A DNA stretch of 64,000 bases from positions 496,001 to 560,000 of the forward strand of contig CM049988.1 in the NCBI GenBank assembly GCA_016630955.3, read 5' to 3'. A program made the position numbers and the translations under genes. Source of the stretch: Didymella arachidicola. Its lineage: Eukaryota; Ascomycota; Dothideomycetes; Pleosporales; Didymellaceae. The notes under the pieces were generated by a model. It saw nothing but the letters and a program-made list of their open reading frames with translations. It searched no databases and had not been told where the DNA came from. Positions 1 through 10,461 of this stretch are shown here, one piece after another; within the stretch, counting starts at the first letter, position 1; each line of letters begins with the position of its first letter.

Positions 1-75
1 GAACTATAAACGAGTGACTGTTTTATTGGCGTTCTTAAGCTCGGAAACGCAGAAGTGATCCTGAGGACCAATTCT

Positions 76-135
76 AGGCCCCAGAACACTTGAGAGCTAC
101 TCAGGCCCCAGAACACTTGAGAGCTAACTCAGGCC
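76..135. repeat. Tandem 27/28-bp duplication at the THI5 stop codon
   Basis: Two near-identical units (76-102 and 103-130) are followed by the first bases of a third. The duplication abuts the stop codon of the minus-strand THI5 gene (129-131), so it duplicates the start of its 3' untranslated region. Confidence 0.8.
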
Positions 136-1289
136 TCAGCAGGTGCGGCGGCACCAACAACGGTCTTAGCAGCAATAGACTCGAGACGCTTGAATCCACC
201 ATTCTCCTTGACGCCCTGCTGCAGCACCACCATCCTCTTCTGGTCGCCCGTCGGATCAGCACTGTCAGCCTCGAGGCCCCACTGCAGATACTCGTTCGTG
301 TAGTTGGGCGTGAACGACTCGTCCAACACACCCAGCCGCTTGCCGTATCGCGTCACCTTCTCCCAGTCACGCTGCACATTCTGCAGGTCAGGGCTAAAGT
401 ACGCAAAACTGCGCTCGAAGATCTTGCGGTTCGTAGGCGTGTCCATGGCAGACTTGAAGTCCACAAACTCCTTCCACGCCTGGTCTGGCTCCGCAAGCAC
501 AAAGTCAGTCGCGCGCTTGCACGCCCGCAGGAACGCAGCGACCTTGTCCGGGTTCGCGCGGATAAAGGCATCGTTGCCAATGTACAGGATGCTGCAGAAG
601 CAGCAGCAGCCCAGCTGCGCCAGCTCGTCGATGCGCAGCATCTGCACCTCGGACACATCGCGACCGCGCGCCTTCAGCCACTCCTCCAGCTCCACCATCT
701 GCACGTTCTCGAGCCCGATGCCCGCGTCGATGGAGCCGTCGATGATGCTCTTGGTCACGTTCATGCCCACGCGCACGGCAGAGTAGTCCGACGGCGACAT
801 GCCGTAGTGCGCCGTCAGCTCGTCGAGCTGGATCTTGCCAAACTCACCCACGTAGCCGATGCGCTTACCCTTCAGCGTCGTGAAGTCCGGCGTGATGCCC
901 GACGACGTCAGGTACACGACGCCCGTGAACGGCTCGTTGAGCAGCGAGCCGATGCTGGAGACGGGGAAGCCGCGCGCAGCGGCCGCGAGCGTGTGGATCA
1001 TGGCTTTGAATCCGAGGTCCACCTTGCCGGAGCCGATGATCTCGGTCACATCCTGCTGCTCTTAGCAGTGGTGCCGAGGTAAAAAGGGGGACACATACGC
1101 TGGGATCGTTTGGCTCGAGGAGCGCGACCTTGACACCTTCATCTTTGAAAAACCCCTTTGCCTGCGCGAGGTACAAAGGCGCATGGTATGGCGTAGCGTG
1201 CCTGTCTCCATCAGCGCCATTCCTCACCACACCACCACACTTTCTTAAACAAACCAGTTCGTTAAAAAAGTAATCTTATCAGTCGCCAT
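129..1289 (-). CDS. nmt1: 4-amino-5-hydroxymethyl-2-methylpyrimidine phosphate synthase (THI5/NMT1 family)
   Basis: This enzyme makes the HMP-phosphate half of thiamine from its own active-site histidine and pyridoxal phosphate; it is a single-turnover enzyme in yeast. Three exons are inferred on the minus strand: 1289-1255, 1201-1099 and 1052-129, giving 353 residues. Introns are 53 and 46 nt with GT..AG ends. The first exon encodes only the start of the protein up to the conserved NWHATPYH segment. With this model Lys62 and His66 (GFKAMIHT) and the CCCFC motif at 195-199 fall at the positions known for yeast Thi5, which strongly supports the splicing and the start at 1289. The protein is full length for the family. 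A TPP riboswitch lies in the leader, so repression by thiamine pyrophosphate is expected. Without splicing the first 46 residues would be missed. Confidence 0.93.
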
Positions 1290-1349
1290 AACGTGTAGCT
1301 AGCTACCACCAAAGTCAGCACGCCCACCCGCGGGGACCGGAAACAGGGG

Positions 1350-1540
1350 GCCAGAAAGCAGCTTGTCCTTTCGCTGGAATTATCCAGATCAAGTTCAACG
1401 GTATCATCTCAGAACGAGCGCGCCGGTCTACCCATCCAATCCGCCCAGGACCGCGAGGTCCTCCAGAACCGTGAGGTCCGTGGTGGATTAGTTGCGCAGA
1501 GCGGCAAGCGCTCGAACACCCGCCATGCATGCTTCAGCTT
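1350..1540 (-). promoter_or_regulatory. TPP riboswitch in a 5' UTR intron of THI5/NMT1
   Basis: On the minus strand the conserved TPP aptamer core is plain: CTGAGA (about 1411-1406), followed by ACCGTTGAACTTGATCTGG and then AATTCCAGCGAAAGGA, ending near 1366. The 5' arm GCGGGTGTTCGAGCG lies near 1525-1510 and its last bases (TCGAGCG) pair with CGCTCG at about 1420-1413. This gives the long variable P3 stem typical of fungal versions. A P1 helix can form from GAAGCA (about 1536) and TGCTTTC (about 1360-1354). A candidate intron runs from CCAG|GTATTT at 1550 to an AG at 1303 or 1299, just upstream of the start codon at 1289, so the aptamer would sit inside a leader intron. In Neurospora NMT1 such aptamers control alternative splicing; the same mechanism here is an inference. 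Confidence 0.92.
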
Positions 1541-1550
1541 GAGAAAATAC

Positions 1551-2487
1551 CTGGCCGACGCGGAGCCGCGTCGTTGATCGATTGACCTTGGAATCCATGG
1601 CGAACAAGACCCCGCGCTTCCTCACGGCATCGTACCGGGTCGGGTATGTAGGTGTTGTTTGTAGTAGAAAAACGAAGTTCATTATGCAATTCAAGCCACG
1701 AACAAAGCAGACTTTATACCACCCCCCCCCCCTCCCCCCCCGCGCTCCGCCCAACAAATGCCTCATCCGCAGCGATTGCTGCTGCTGGGAGCGGGGCAGA
1801 GGGGTTCGAGCAACAAGCTGCATGAGCATCCCACTTTGTGTTGTCGCCAGTTGCGTCTGCGGGCCCCGGGAGTGCGGTGCGGCGGCGTCTGATTTGCTGT
1901 GTGGACGTGCCGTGTGGGACCGTGATGGACGAGGCCCCTGCTACCCGCGGGTTGCCGCTGTGTTGAAGGGGTTAGTGTTGAGCGTGACAGGCAGAGATGC
2001 AGGTTTGCTTCAGCATGTTTTGCCAGGCCGCGGAGGTGCGTAATCATGTTGGTGGGACTGTTTGATCAGATTGGCTAGTCGTTGACGTACTGCTCTGCCT
2101 AGATCAATTCCAAGGGCATTGTCGACATGCAGACATTGTCGAACACGATCATCCATCGTACAGAGGATGACTTGAATCTGGAATGAAAGAGTGCCTTGCG
2201 AGCAATATCTACAGATAGGGTAGTTGATTATATGCCAGAACATTGAAAAGTACCGTCTACTCAACACGCAATGCAAAACTCCGCCGCTTATGCTGATGCA
2301 GAATGGCTTTTGAGAAAGGAGGGTATATCTCATCAAATCACTTGCTCACTCGCTTCCTTGGAGGACGGTTGTCCTGACGGATGTGTGGAGTGCGTCCATG
2401 GGCATGCATTCCAGTGTCCTGTCCACGACGTCCTCGCAACCCTCCCTTGTATTCCTCCTCTTGCACCGCTCATCTACAGTATCATGT
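1551..2487. other. Intergenic: THI5 promoter side and 3' flank of the next gene
   Basis: I see no supportable gene. The stretch has a C-rich tract at about 1722-1742 and short open frames without recognisable content. It should hold the THI5 promoter and the 3' UTR of the 2488-4690 gene. Confidence 0.5.
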
Positions 2488-4690
2488 TCACGAAAGGGGA
2501 GGGATCGTGTTCAGAAGCCTGATCACATCGTTCGGAGCCATCTGGCTGTTTTGCAAGCTGCGGACCTGGCTGCCCTTGCGCAAGCGTTGCAGACCGAGCG
2601 CAAGTTTCCAGCTCTCAGACTCGTCGATGAGGAAGACATACTTCTTGCCATCGGCGTCGCGGACCGACGCTCGCAGGATGTGTAGACCTTTTGAAGGTTG
2701 AGTGCCAGTCTGTGCCGGGTCAGTGTGTGTAAAGAGGTACGGATGAAGATGTGCTTACCTCGACCAGCTTCAACGTCCATGCCTTCACATCCCATTCGCG
2801 CTGCGGTATGTTGCGAACGTCGTCGTCGATGAAGAGACCCTCCGATTGAATCTTCAGGACCAGGCCGTCTGTCACCTTGCCAACACTGGCCACCAATTGC
2901 GCCACCGGCTTGGGAAAGAGATCGTTGAACAGATACACAGCTTTGATGATGATCTTGTTCGGATCTGCTGTCGAGTACGGCCCTCGCTGAGAAGGTGGCG
3001 GTGTCGTCCGTGCAGTCGAGATCGACTCAGCGTAAGAGGACTCGGAATACGCAGAAGAGACGTGTGAACGCGCTGCGCTTGACCGTGCCTCGGTGCCAAA
3101 GTACGACTTGGCAGTTGGCATCTCATAGGTCTTCTTGGGCGAGACTGTAGCTTTGATAGGCGAGGACTGTGTCGAGGTTACAGAGGGCGAGGGTTTGGGT
3201 GGGCTCCGAGCACCTGCGTAAGGGTCAAGGCGCTCTCCACCCCCGATGCCACCGTACGTTGTAGACCTTCTTCCAGTGCTGGGGTCTGGTACTGCAGCAG
3301 CAGCTTCAGCCTTGATCTTGTCCGCTTCGGCCTTGAGTCGCGCTTCCCGATCGCGCTGCGCTCGCTCTCGCGCAGCCTTGAGTCGCTCAGCTCGCTCAGC
3401 GTCAGCTCTGGCTTTGAGGGCGGCAGCTTCGGCAGCAGCTTTCTCTTTGGCTGCAGCAGCTTCTGCGGCGGCTTTCTCGTCTTCAGCCTTCCGTGCTGCC
3501 TCCTCGGCTGCCTTTGCCTTTTGCTCAGCCTCGAGCTTCTCTCTGATCTCCTTCTCAATGGCTGCTCTGGCTGCGGCTTCACGGGCCTCTCGCTCGGCGT
3601 CCTCCTTTTCTCTTTGCTCTTGCAACTTCTTTGCTTTCTCTTTGGCAAGTCTTTCGCGGGCCTCGCGCTCACGTTGTTCTCGCTCACGCTGTCTCATCTT
3701 CTCCCACTTCTCCTTCTCAGCTTTTGCTCGTGCTTGTTTGGCTGCTTCCTCTTTCGCCTTTTCTTCTTCCTCGCGCCTCTTTCTTGCTTCCTCGGCTTTC
3801 TTGAGCTCTTCCCAGGCTGCCTTCCGGGCCACTTCATCCGCGATCTTCTTGGCTTCCTCAGCAAGTCTTCGCGACTCCTCCTCGGCTCTCTTCCTTTGTG
3901 CCTCTGCTCGCCTGCGTTCTTCTTCGTCTCGCTTGCGCCTCTCGTCTTCTGCGCGCTTGCGGTCTGCTTCTTCCTTTGCACGTCTCGCCTCGTCTTCCTT
4001 CCGCTTCGCATCGGCCTTCTTCCTCGCCTCCTCCTCCTCAGCGCGTTTGCGCTCCTCCTCAGCACGTTTGCGCTCCTCCTCAGCTTTAGCCTGTTCTTTC
4101 TTAAATGTTGACTCGGCGTCTTCTGGAGGTGGTGATGACGCACCATGCTGTTGATAACCGCCCCAGCTGCCCGACTGTGGTCGAGAACTGCCGGCTCCGT
4201 GGAAGCCTCCGTTGGGCGGCGGCGTACCGTGTTGGTAGCCAGCTCCAGCTCCAGGTCCGGTGCCAGCTCCAGTCCCTGCTGCGCCCTGAGGTCCGGTGCC
4301 TGGTCCAAACGCGCCGAACTTGCCTCCACCTTGTGTTTGACCGAAGACCCAGCCTGCAATGCCCACGAGAACCACCAGCAGTATCACACCGCTGCCGCCT
4401 GAGGAGACGCCCTGGGTGACCATCTGGAAGTACTGCTTGAGGTGAGGCTCGATGACCTTCCAGACGGCGATGCTGGCGAGCGTGCTGGCTATGCCTGCTA
4501 TGAAGCTGTTGCGCTGCACCTGGAGGCTGGGCAGGTACACGAATCCTCCGCCCGAGGAGTGCGGTGGTATGATGAAGATGTCGTAGTTGCCCGGGGGCAG
4601 ACCGCCGCCGCTCCCTGGAGGCGCATGGGTGCCTCCTGTGGTCTTGGGATTCTCGCCATGCTTCGGCGGTGGTGGAGGAGGGCCGTCCAT
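2488..4690 (-). CDS. Membrane-anchored long coiled-coil protein of unknown function
   Basis: Two exons are inferred: 4690-2759 and 2709-2488, with a 49-nt intron (GAG|GTAAGC..CACAG). The product is 717 residues. Order of parts: a proline-rich N-terminus (MDG followed by six prolines), a hydrophobic segment near residues 64-85 (FIAGIASTLASIAVWKV), a second near 100-117 (VILLVVLVGIAGWVFG), a Gly-rich linker, then about 300 residues of highly charged Glu/Lys/Arg/Ala heptad-like coiled coil with tandem EEERKRAE units (24-bp DNA repeat near 4030-4090). A Ser-rich linker follows, then a compact C-terminal domain (about 590-700) that continues correctly into exon 2 as GLHILRASVRDADGKKYVF. The C-terminal domain has the length and strand pattern of a PH-like fold, but I do not recognise the family. 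The topology suggests a membrane tether with a cytosolic rod. Confidence 0.85.
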
Positions 4691-6127
4691 GACGGTTTGC
4701 GCCCGTCAGGGCAACGACGCAGGTCACGGCAAGCGTTCGGTGGGGGAGTTGGTCGGAGTTGGCAGCACCGCTGCTACTCAGAGCGTCTGGCGGTATGTGC
4801 GACTGTGGAGGTGCGTTGGCAGCAGGGCATCAGCGGCTGTGCGTTGCGTGGGGAGCGGGCGGTGAGGCTGAGTCCCAATGCGCGGGCGGATCTTCGAGAA
4901 GCGACTGTCAGAACCCCATAAAAAGCAACTGCAGTGCATTCAGACGTTGAACGGTGTTCCGGACAGGGTCAGGCATGGGTACGGATTTTGTGGTGCGAGC
5001 TGCTCTTCCTCGGCGTCGCTCTGTTTACTTGTCCGTGCAGCTTTAGGCGCTAAAGTTGGGCAGGTGCGGCCCGCCCTGCAGCGTCATCCCCAATTCCCCA
5101 GAGCCAGTCATGGGGCTGCGGTCCGGCTCTTGTCAAACGACGCGTCTCATTCGCTGCGCTTCCCTTCTTTTCATTCGGGCTGATCAAGACTCGCACAACA
5201 TTCGTCGATACTCGCACAGCGGCGGGGTCGTCTTCACCCTTTCAACACGCCAAACTAACACGTCACGTGTGGCACGCAATCCAGCTCGCGAGCCGAGTGC
5301 TGCATCGTCCACCAGCAGCGCCTCGCAAATTGCCGGATTGAGCAGTGCTTCACGGCGTGATTCGACTCAGCACGCTGCAGGAGCACGCGGCACTTCTTCA
5401 TTCGCTCAGCATTGCGTATTGTGGGGGTGAATGGCGAAGTCGCCCCACTGCAGCATTGTTTTGATCTCCGCTGCAGCGCTGTCACCCGGACGTCGAGTTG
5501 CCATGGTGCAACGTTGCAGGCGATGCTGAATCGGGCTGTTGTATTCAATGGCCTGCCTGTATGGACTTAGAATGAGAACCGTATGCTTGGCCAGGCTGGC
5601 GTTGCTTGGTCCGAGGAGGTCCAAGTTGAGCGCAAACACAGTAGAGAGAGGCTCACGCTGACAATCGTCTCCCATCTACAGTGCTCCCCAACAGCGGCGA
5701 TCAGGTAACATGTCTCTGGTAGGAATAAGATCTGCGCGTCAAACAACAACCTGAATTGTCACGACGAACTTGGCCCAGGTAGCAGAGTTTAAGAACACTG
5801 GGTACTCGATACATGTGGTCGGCTTATGGGCGGTTTATGCGTTGGTATGATCCCAATCATTCCTGTTAAGCACACTGTCTGAAGGGCGACCACGATGAAA
5901 CGTCCCACACCGAAGAAGCCGCTCTCTCGAAAGCCATCGACAATCGTGCCAAACACTCCGGCAAAGAACGACGTTCCAAGATCCTCACTCACTGTCGCAG
6001 AGCATACAGGGTCATATCAATGGACTATGCCGCGACGAGCCTTCTGATACTGGTGATGGGTGTTCTAGACAAAGCCTAAGAGCATCGATATGTTCCGTAA
6101 GTTTACCACAATGCCAACCAAAAGTAG
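4691..6127. other. Intergenic region and left flank of the accessory block
   Basis: The first part is GC-rich and is the likely promoter of the coiled-coil gene. After about 5700 the composition drops toward A+T. A short open frame (5992-5789, minus) lacks an ATG and is not recognised. No other gene is supportable. Confidence 0.45.
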
Positions 6128-6660
6128 TAACGTCCATCCCTGCATAGCGGGACACCCTGTGTGGCGGGACGGCACAGACAATCCTAAACATAACAAACTC
6201 AACAAAAGGTCAGAAGGATAGATATTCTCGGAAAAGTAGCCCTAGACTACAACTCCTATTCTCTTCCAACGTCTTTTAGAAATAGGTTCTGCTTACTGTG
6301 CAATACGACAAGCTGGTATAAGCGTCGCGCGACCGCCTCGCTTTGGCTGGCAGTAGATACATTAAAAGCTGATGCATCTTGTCAAAAGTCTGTTCACTTA
6401 CAGCTTGTTATGTTGTTATCCTATCCCGAGCATGGCGCTTGAGCCCGAGAGGTTGTTGAGCTTCTGTGCCAGTTCCAAGCCCGCCTGCTAGGAGTGCCCG
6501 ACAAGGAGGACCCGCACACCTAGCTCAAAGGAGCTTAGCTGTAATCTATCGCTGCTGACGCTAGATCTGCGGCTGTCTACCCATGTGGCTGTGTAGCCGA
6601 ACCGCGCTTTTGCCAAGCGCTCCAGGACACCCGAAGACTAGCTCGGATTGCAAGCAGGGC
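6128..6660 (+). repeat. Left copy of the ~0.5-kb inverted repeat
   Basis: Its reverse complement matches 12690-13201. Matching landmarks: CAGGACACC at about 6623 against GGTGTCCTAG at 12711; the AGCTTAGCTGTAA block at 6533-6545 against TTACAGCTAAGCT at 12785; GATGCATCTTGTCAAAAGTC at 6371-6390 against the 12940-12957 region; and GTCCCGCCACAC near 13160 against GTGTGGCGGGAC near 6160. The outer end is TAACGTCC. The pogo-type transposase start codon lies about 120 bp inside the inner edge, as expected for a 5' transposon leader. Confidence 0.85.
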
Positions 6661-6780
6661 TAGATTTGAAGGTGCTGGCGTAACGTCTGTGCGCGCGTAG
6701 TGCTCGCGTTTGCGTAATGCTTGCGCGCAACATCACAACATTAAAACACGGCTTTTTCAACGCGTCATAACTCGGCCACC

Positions 6781-7210
6781 ATGGACCCGATTTTGGACGC
6801 GATTACAGCAATCGATTTGCGCGAACCAGGAGAACAATTTACGTACACAGAGGTTGCGAAAAAAATTCGGTGTGAGTCGCCATACGCTCGCTCGAAGGCA
6901 CAATGGTACCCACGCCTCCCGTGCAGCCAAAAACATCAACCAGAGGCTCCTCACCCACCACCAGGAGTTAGAGCTCATATCGCACATCAAACAACTCACA
7001 GTTGACGGCTTTCCGCCTACGAGGAGCATGATACAAAATTTCGCTGCTGCAATCGTCAAGAAGACCGTCTCAGAAAGTTGGGTGACGCGCTTCCTCCATC
7101 GCTACTCAACTGAGCTTACATCGCAATGGACAACTGGATTAGATCGTACTCGCTTCAAGGCTGATTCCCTACCAAACTACGAGTACTATTTTGAACTTCT
7201 GTCTACTGGG
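6781..7210 (+). pseudogene. Frameshifted pogo/Fot-type transposase N-terminus (CENP-B-like helix-turn-helix)
   Basis: The reading starts with ATG at 6781 in a good context (CCACCATGG): MDPILDAITAI...GEQFTYTEVAKK. It then changes frame at a run of seven A (about 6860-6866). With one A removed the frame continues as KKFGVSRHTLARRHNG, ASRAAKNINQRLL, LPPTR-like FPPTRSMIQNFA, WVTRFLHRY and GLDRTRFKAD up to NYEYYFELL near 7200. This is the double HTH DNA-binding region of fungal pogo-superfamily transposases. The DDE catalytic domain that should follow is not recognisable, so the gene is both frameshifted and truncated or rearranged. It sits just inside the left inverted repeat and is probably its former transposase. 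Confidence 0.8.
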
Positions 7211-7370
7211 ATGCATACGCGCCTGATACATACGCCGCTTGATCGGAATACAGCAATGTTTCCGTCTCCACGCTCGTCCATCACGGCGACGGACAACGCT
7301 CGCGGAAAAAGCAGGCTCAGAGCCAGCAGTATCTTACTTGAGAGGAGAAGGCCCTTTTAAGTTTCTGCTA

Positions 7371-7520
7371 CTAATGGCTCAGCTCGGGCGATCCGTGCGG
7401 ATCAAGTTTGTACGCTCGCTCGCTTTTAGTATAGCCCGTCAGCGGTCCGCGAAGAAGCAATTGATTAAAGCCATAGGCAAGGACTGGCCGCCAGCCCTCG
7501 ACGATAATAACGTAGTACCA
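7371..7520 (+). pseudogene. Second transposase-like fragment
   Basis: A short open stretch reads AQLGRSVRIKFVRSLAFSIARQRSAKK followed by IKAIGKDWPPALDD (written in two parts here). The pattern RSLAFxIARQRS..KxxxPPxKxWPxA is familiar from the DNA-binding part of another pogo-type transposase group in fungi. It is not in register with the fragment at 6781-7210, so this could be a second degraded element or the scrambled remainder of the first. Evidence is limited to about 45 residues. Confidence 0.4.
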
Positions 7521-7565
7521 TGCTCACAAGTTCACGAAGGCACGTATGACGCAATGACACTGTGA

Positions 7566-8174
7566 TTTGAACGAAGGTTTAGCTGAATTTGGCACTAGCA
7601 GCCTCTCGCAGACGTTCGGTTGCCCTCGGCCGACCCAAGTGCAAGTTGTTCGATGATTCCAACCAAGCAACTCAGAGCAGTCTGAGCATTCTGAAGTGTA
7701 ACGGAGAGCTCTAGCTGTTCTCTTCGAAAGACTTGAGGGCATCTTCGGTGATGTCACTGGCCCCGTAGGGATTGATGGTGTAGCCGCCAGTAAAGCCGTA
7801 TCGGACAAGTTAGCGCTTGACGAAATTATTGGCTGCCTAGCGCCAAGGGATTCCACGAGTGAGATTTCGAAAGTCACCAGATAATGCGGAGTATAGTAAA
7901 GTTGAATCATTGGAAGTAAAGGTTCCCAGATCGGACTGCTTGTCTGAGGTAGAGCTGGACCAAAAACACACGTTGCTGCCCTCTTACCAGTTGAGTTTTT
8001 GCCGCTAGACGTACGTCGCTGATTTGTCAGAGTCTAGAGGTCTCTGGCGGGGCGCTAGTGATGAGGTGATCCAATAAGAAAGTCCACAAAGGCTGCAGGC
8101 TTGGCAGCGCGTCTCAACGTCTCATCAACTTAGTCTCACTATTTGTATCACAGCCTTCTTGCAGGTTTCTAGCA
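7566..8174. other. Intergenic: kinase-gene upstream region
   Basis: I found no gene and no copy of the GGACGTTA terminus here, so the pogo remnant to the left has no visible right end before the kinase gene. The last 200 bases should hold the kinase promoter. Confidence 0.45.
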
Positions 8175-10007
8175 ATGGCGCTTGGTCGAAGCGTGCCAAA
8201 TATCGCAAAGCGGCACTACCTTCGCTTACTACACACTTTGGAGGGTAGCCGCGCAATGCCCTCACATCCTCAAATCGACATGAATCCCTTGTTCTGCTAC
8301 ACGAGCGGACGATGGCTATGGAATGAGCGTGAGCAACTGGAAGCCCGATACCGACGTTTTGACGTGTCCAGTCTTCAGCAAGCGGCTTGCCAAGCCGTCG
8401 GTGCAAACAAGTGTATATCTTTCAAGAAGATCGGCGAAGGCAACTACAACAAGGCATATCGCCTTGAGATGGAAGACGGCCAAAAGATCATCGCAAAAGT
8501 CCCACACCCTAATGCTGGCCCACGAGTACTTACCACGGCATCGGAAGTGGCAACTATGGAGTTTGCCCGGACCATTTTGAACATACCTGTCCCACGAGTT
8601 CTCGCTTGGAGTGCTACCGACCAAAATCCTGTCCAAGCAGAATATATTATTATGGAAGAAGCGAGTGGCTCCCAACTCCACGAAGTTTGGCAGGATCTTT
8701 CACTGCGGAGGAAGTCTGACATTATTCGTGAGTTTGTAGACGTTGAAAGGAAACTACTCTCAGTCTCCTTTGAAAAGTGAGATCCAACTTGCTCCAACAG
8801 AGAATTTGCGGCCGGTCTAACTTACACACACTGTCAGATTGGGATCATTGTATTTTAAAGATAGTGGTATCGCAGGATGCGAGCCGGCTATCGTTACAAG
8901 TGGTCCGCAAGATGTCGTCGGTCACGTCGAATCAACTTATTGCATTGGACCTATCACTCGAAGGGAGTTCTGGGAGAAACAACGCAGTGAAATGCAATAT
9001 CATGGTCCCTGTAAGTTTCTGGATGTCTTTGAAACTCGAATCTAGACTTACAATAATTGTAGGGACATCTTCTGCAGAATACCTAAAGTCTGTCGCTCGC
9101 CGTGAGATCGAATGGATCAATGCCCATGCGAACCCACAGGAGCCGAATAAAACTCCATGGCAGTACATGAGTCCACAGCAGAAGTCTCCAGAGGCTCACA
9201 CAGCCCTGTTAGAGAAATTTCTAGCTACAATTCCCTATATCACTCCCAAGGACCCTGAGCTCGCCTCTCCCAGACTTTGGCACCCAGACTTCCATGCTGG
9301 TAATATCTATATCGACGACCAAGCCCGTATATCATGCATCATTGACTGGCAGGGAGCCTGGGCTGCCCCGGTGTTCATCGGAGCCAATCCCCCATTGCTT
9401 CTAGACTATGGGATTGACATGTTGATGAAGCTCCCTGAAAACTTCAAAGCACTCGACGATGCTACAAAAGATAAGCTCAGATACCAAGTGTCTCAGTCTG
9501 TCTTAGTTCACACGTATGAAACATCCACGGCGGAGAAGAATCCTCTGATGTACAAGGTTATGCGACATCCCCATGGTCAGACCCTCAAGCAATTAGAAGC
9601 TTTTGTTGGCTCTACCTGGGACAACTGTCTCTTTCCCTTTGAAGAATGTTTGATTCGCGTCGAGAGGTGTGTTGATCTATTTGCCATTAAGTTCCCTGGC
9701 TGACCATTGTTGCAGTGAGTGGGGTCACTTTGGTACTAACGAACCATGTCCGTACCATTTCTCAGCAGAGGAGATACGGCAACACGACGAAGAGGCGGGG
9801 TCTTTCAACAAGAGCCAGGAATTCTGGAAAGAGTTACAAGGGGTCTTGACTGATGAGGGCTATGCGTCGAAGGAGAGTTTCAGTAAGGCTGTCAAGATAC
9901 TCAGAGATTTGCGAGAAGACGGGCTAGGTGACCTGAAGGGCGAGGAACGACGCAGCTTCGACAAAGAGACGCGATGGGTCGCAGATCTCGATGGACATAG
10001 GATCTAG
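8175..10007 (+). CDS. AIM9-like aminoglycoside phosphotransferase (APH)-fold kinase
   Basis: Four exons are inferred: 8175-8776, 8838-9010, 9063-9666 and 9716-10007, giving 556 residues. All phases agree (AA|A, T|GG, AG|T). Features: a basic N-terminus that could be a mitochondrial presequence (MALGRSVPNIAKRHYLRLL); a nucleotide loop GEGNYNKAYRL near residue 87; a lysine in IAKVPHP; the catalytic-loop motif HPDFHAGNIYID near 332 with its Asp and Asn; and the metal-binding IDWQGA near 352. Exon 2-3 joins through GPW as in AIM9 relatives. The substrate is unknown; yeast AIM9 affects mitochondrial inheritance. The frame is fully open and the key residues are present, so it appears functional even though it lies between the two inverted repeats. 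An alternative start at 8256 would drop the presequence-like part. Confidence 0.85.
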
Positions 10008-10146
10008 CACTTGCATCATCTTCCCAAGAATAATCACAGACAGAAACGGCATCAAAAGTGATGTCAGGACAATTATCGACCAGCTATGTGGCCTCAAGAG
10101 GATCAAAACCTAGGAAGAGTCGACTACGTCACCTCTATTTCCCAAG

Positions 10147-10461
10147 CTATTGTACTCTGGCCTCAATGATGCAGCCCTCACCTATGTGATTGCCCCCACC
10201 GATGTGGATCTGAGTATCATGTTTGCTGTGACTTCCTCCACGGACCTTAGTGCCAGTCCCAATGGTGACATGGGCGCCAATCTTGGTGCCACAACCGATG
10301 ACTATATTGCCTGAACCCTGAAAGCTGCAACCAGGCCCGACGATAACATTATCACCGATCATGGTGTGCGGCTTGGAAGGCTGCTCCCGTAGTATCTCTC
10401 CATTCCTGATCTGCCATGGTTCTGGCATTAGAGCGTGACAAGACGGAAGAGTTTGGATCAC
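10147..10461 (-). CDS. Short left-handed beta-helix (hexapeptide-repeat) protein, probably a fragment
   Basis: The 104-residue frame has a run of imperfect hexapeptide repeats (IGDNVIVGPGCSFQGS, NIVIGCGTKIGAHVTIG, IHIGGGNHIGEGCIIEA), the signature of left-handed beta-helix acyltransferases of the maltose/xenobiotic acetyltransferase kind. It lacks the C-terminal part and the catalytic region of those enzymes, which are usually about 180-220 residues. It lies convergent to the kinase gene, 139 bp past its stop. It may be an eroded gene; I found no convincing additional exon. Confidence 0.5.
   Translation of the reverse strand: MIQTLPSCHALMPEPWQIRNGEILREQPSKPHTMIGDNVIVGPGCSFQGSGNIVIGCGTKIGAHVTIGTGTKVRGGSHSKHDTQIHIGGGNHIGEGCIIEARVQ

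Noticed and set aside
1720..1745. C-rich run as a structured regulatory element
   Set aside because: Simple homopolymer-like tract; no defined G-quadruplex spacing on the other strand that I could support.
3246..4154. 302-codon + strand frame rich in Ala and Ser
   Set aside because: It is the exact antisense of the Glu/Lys/Arg coiled-coil repeats; composition explains it.
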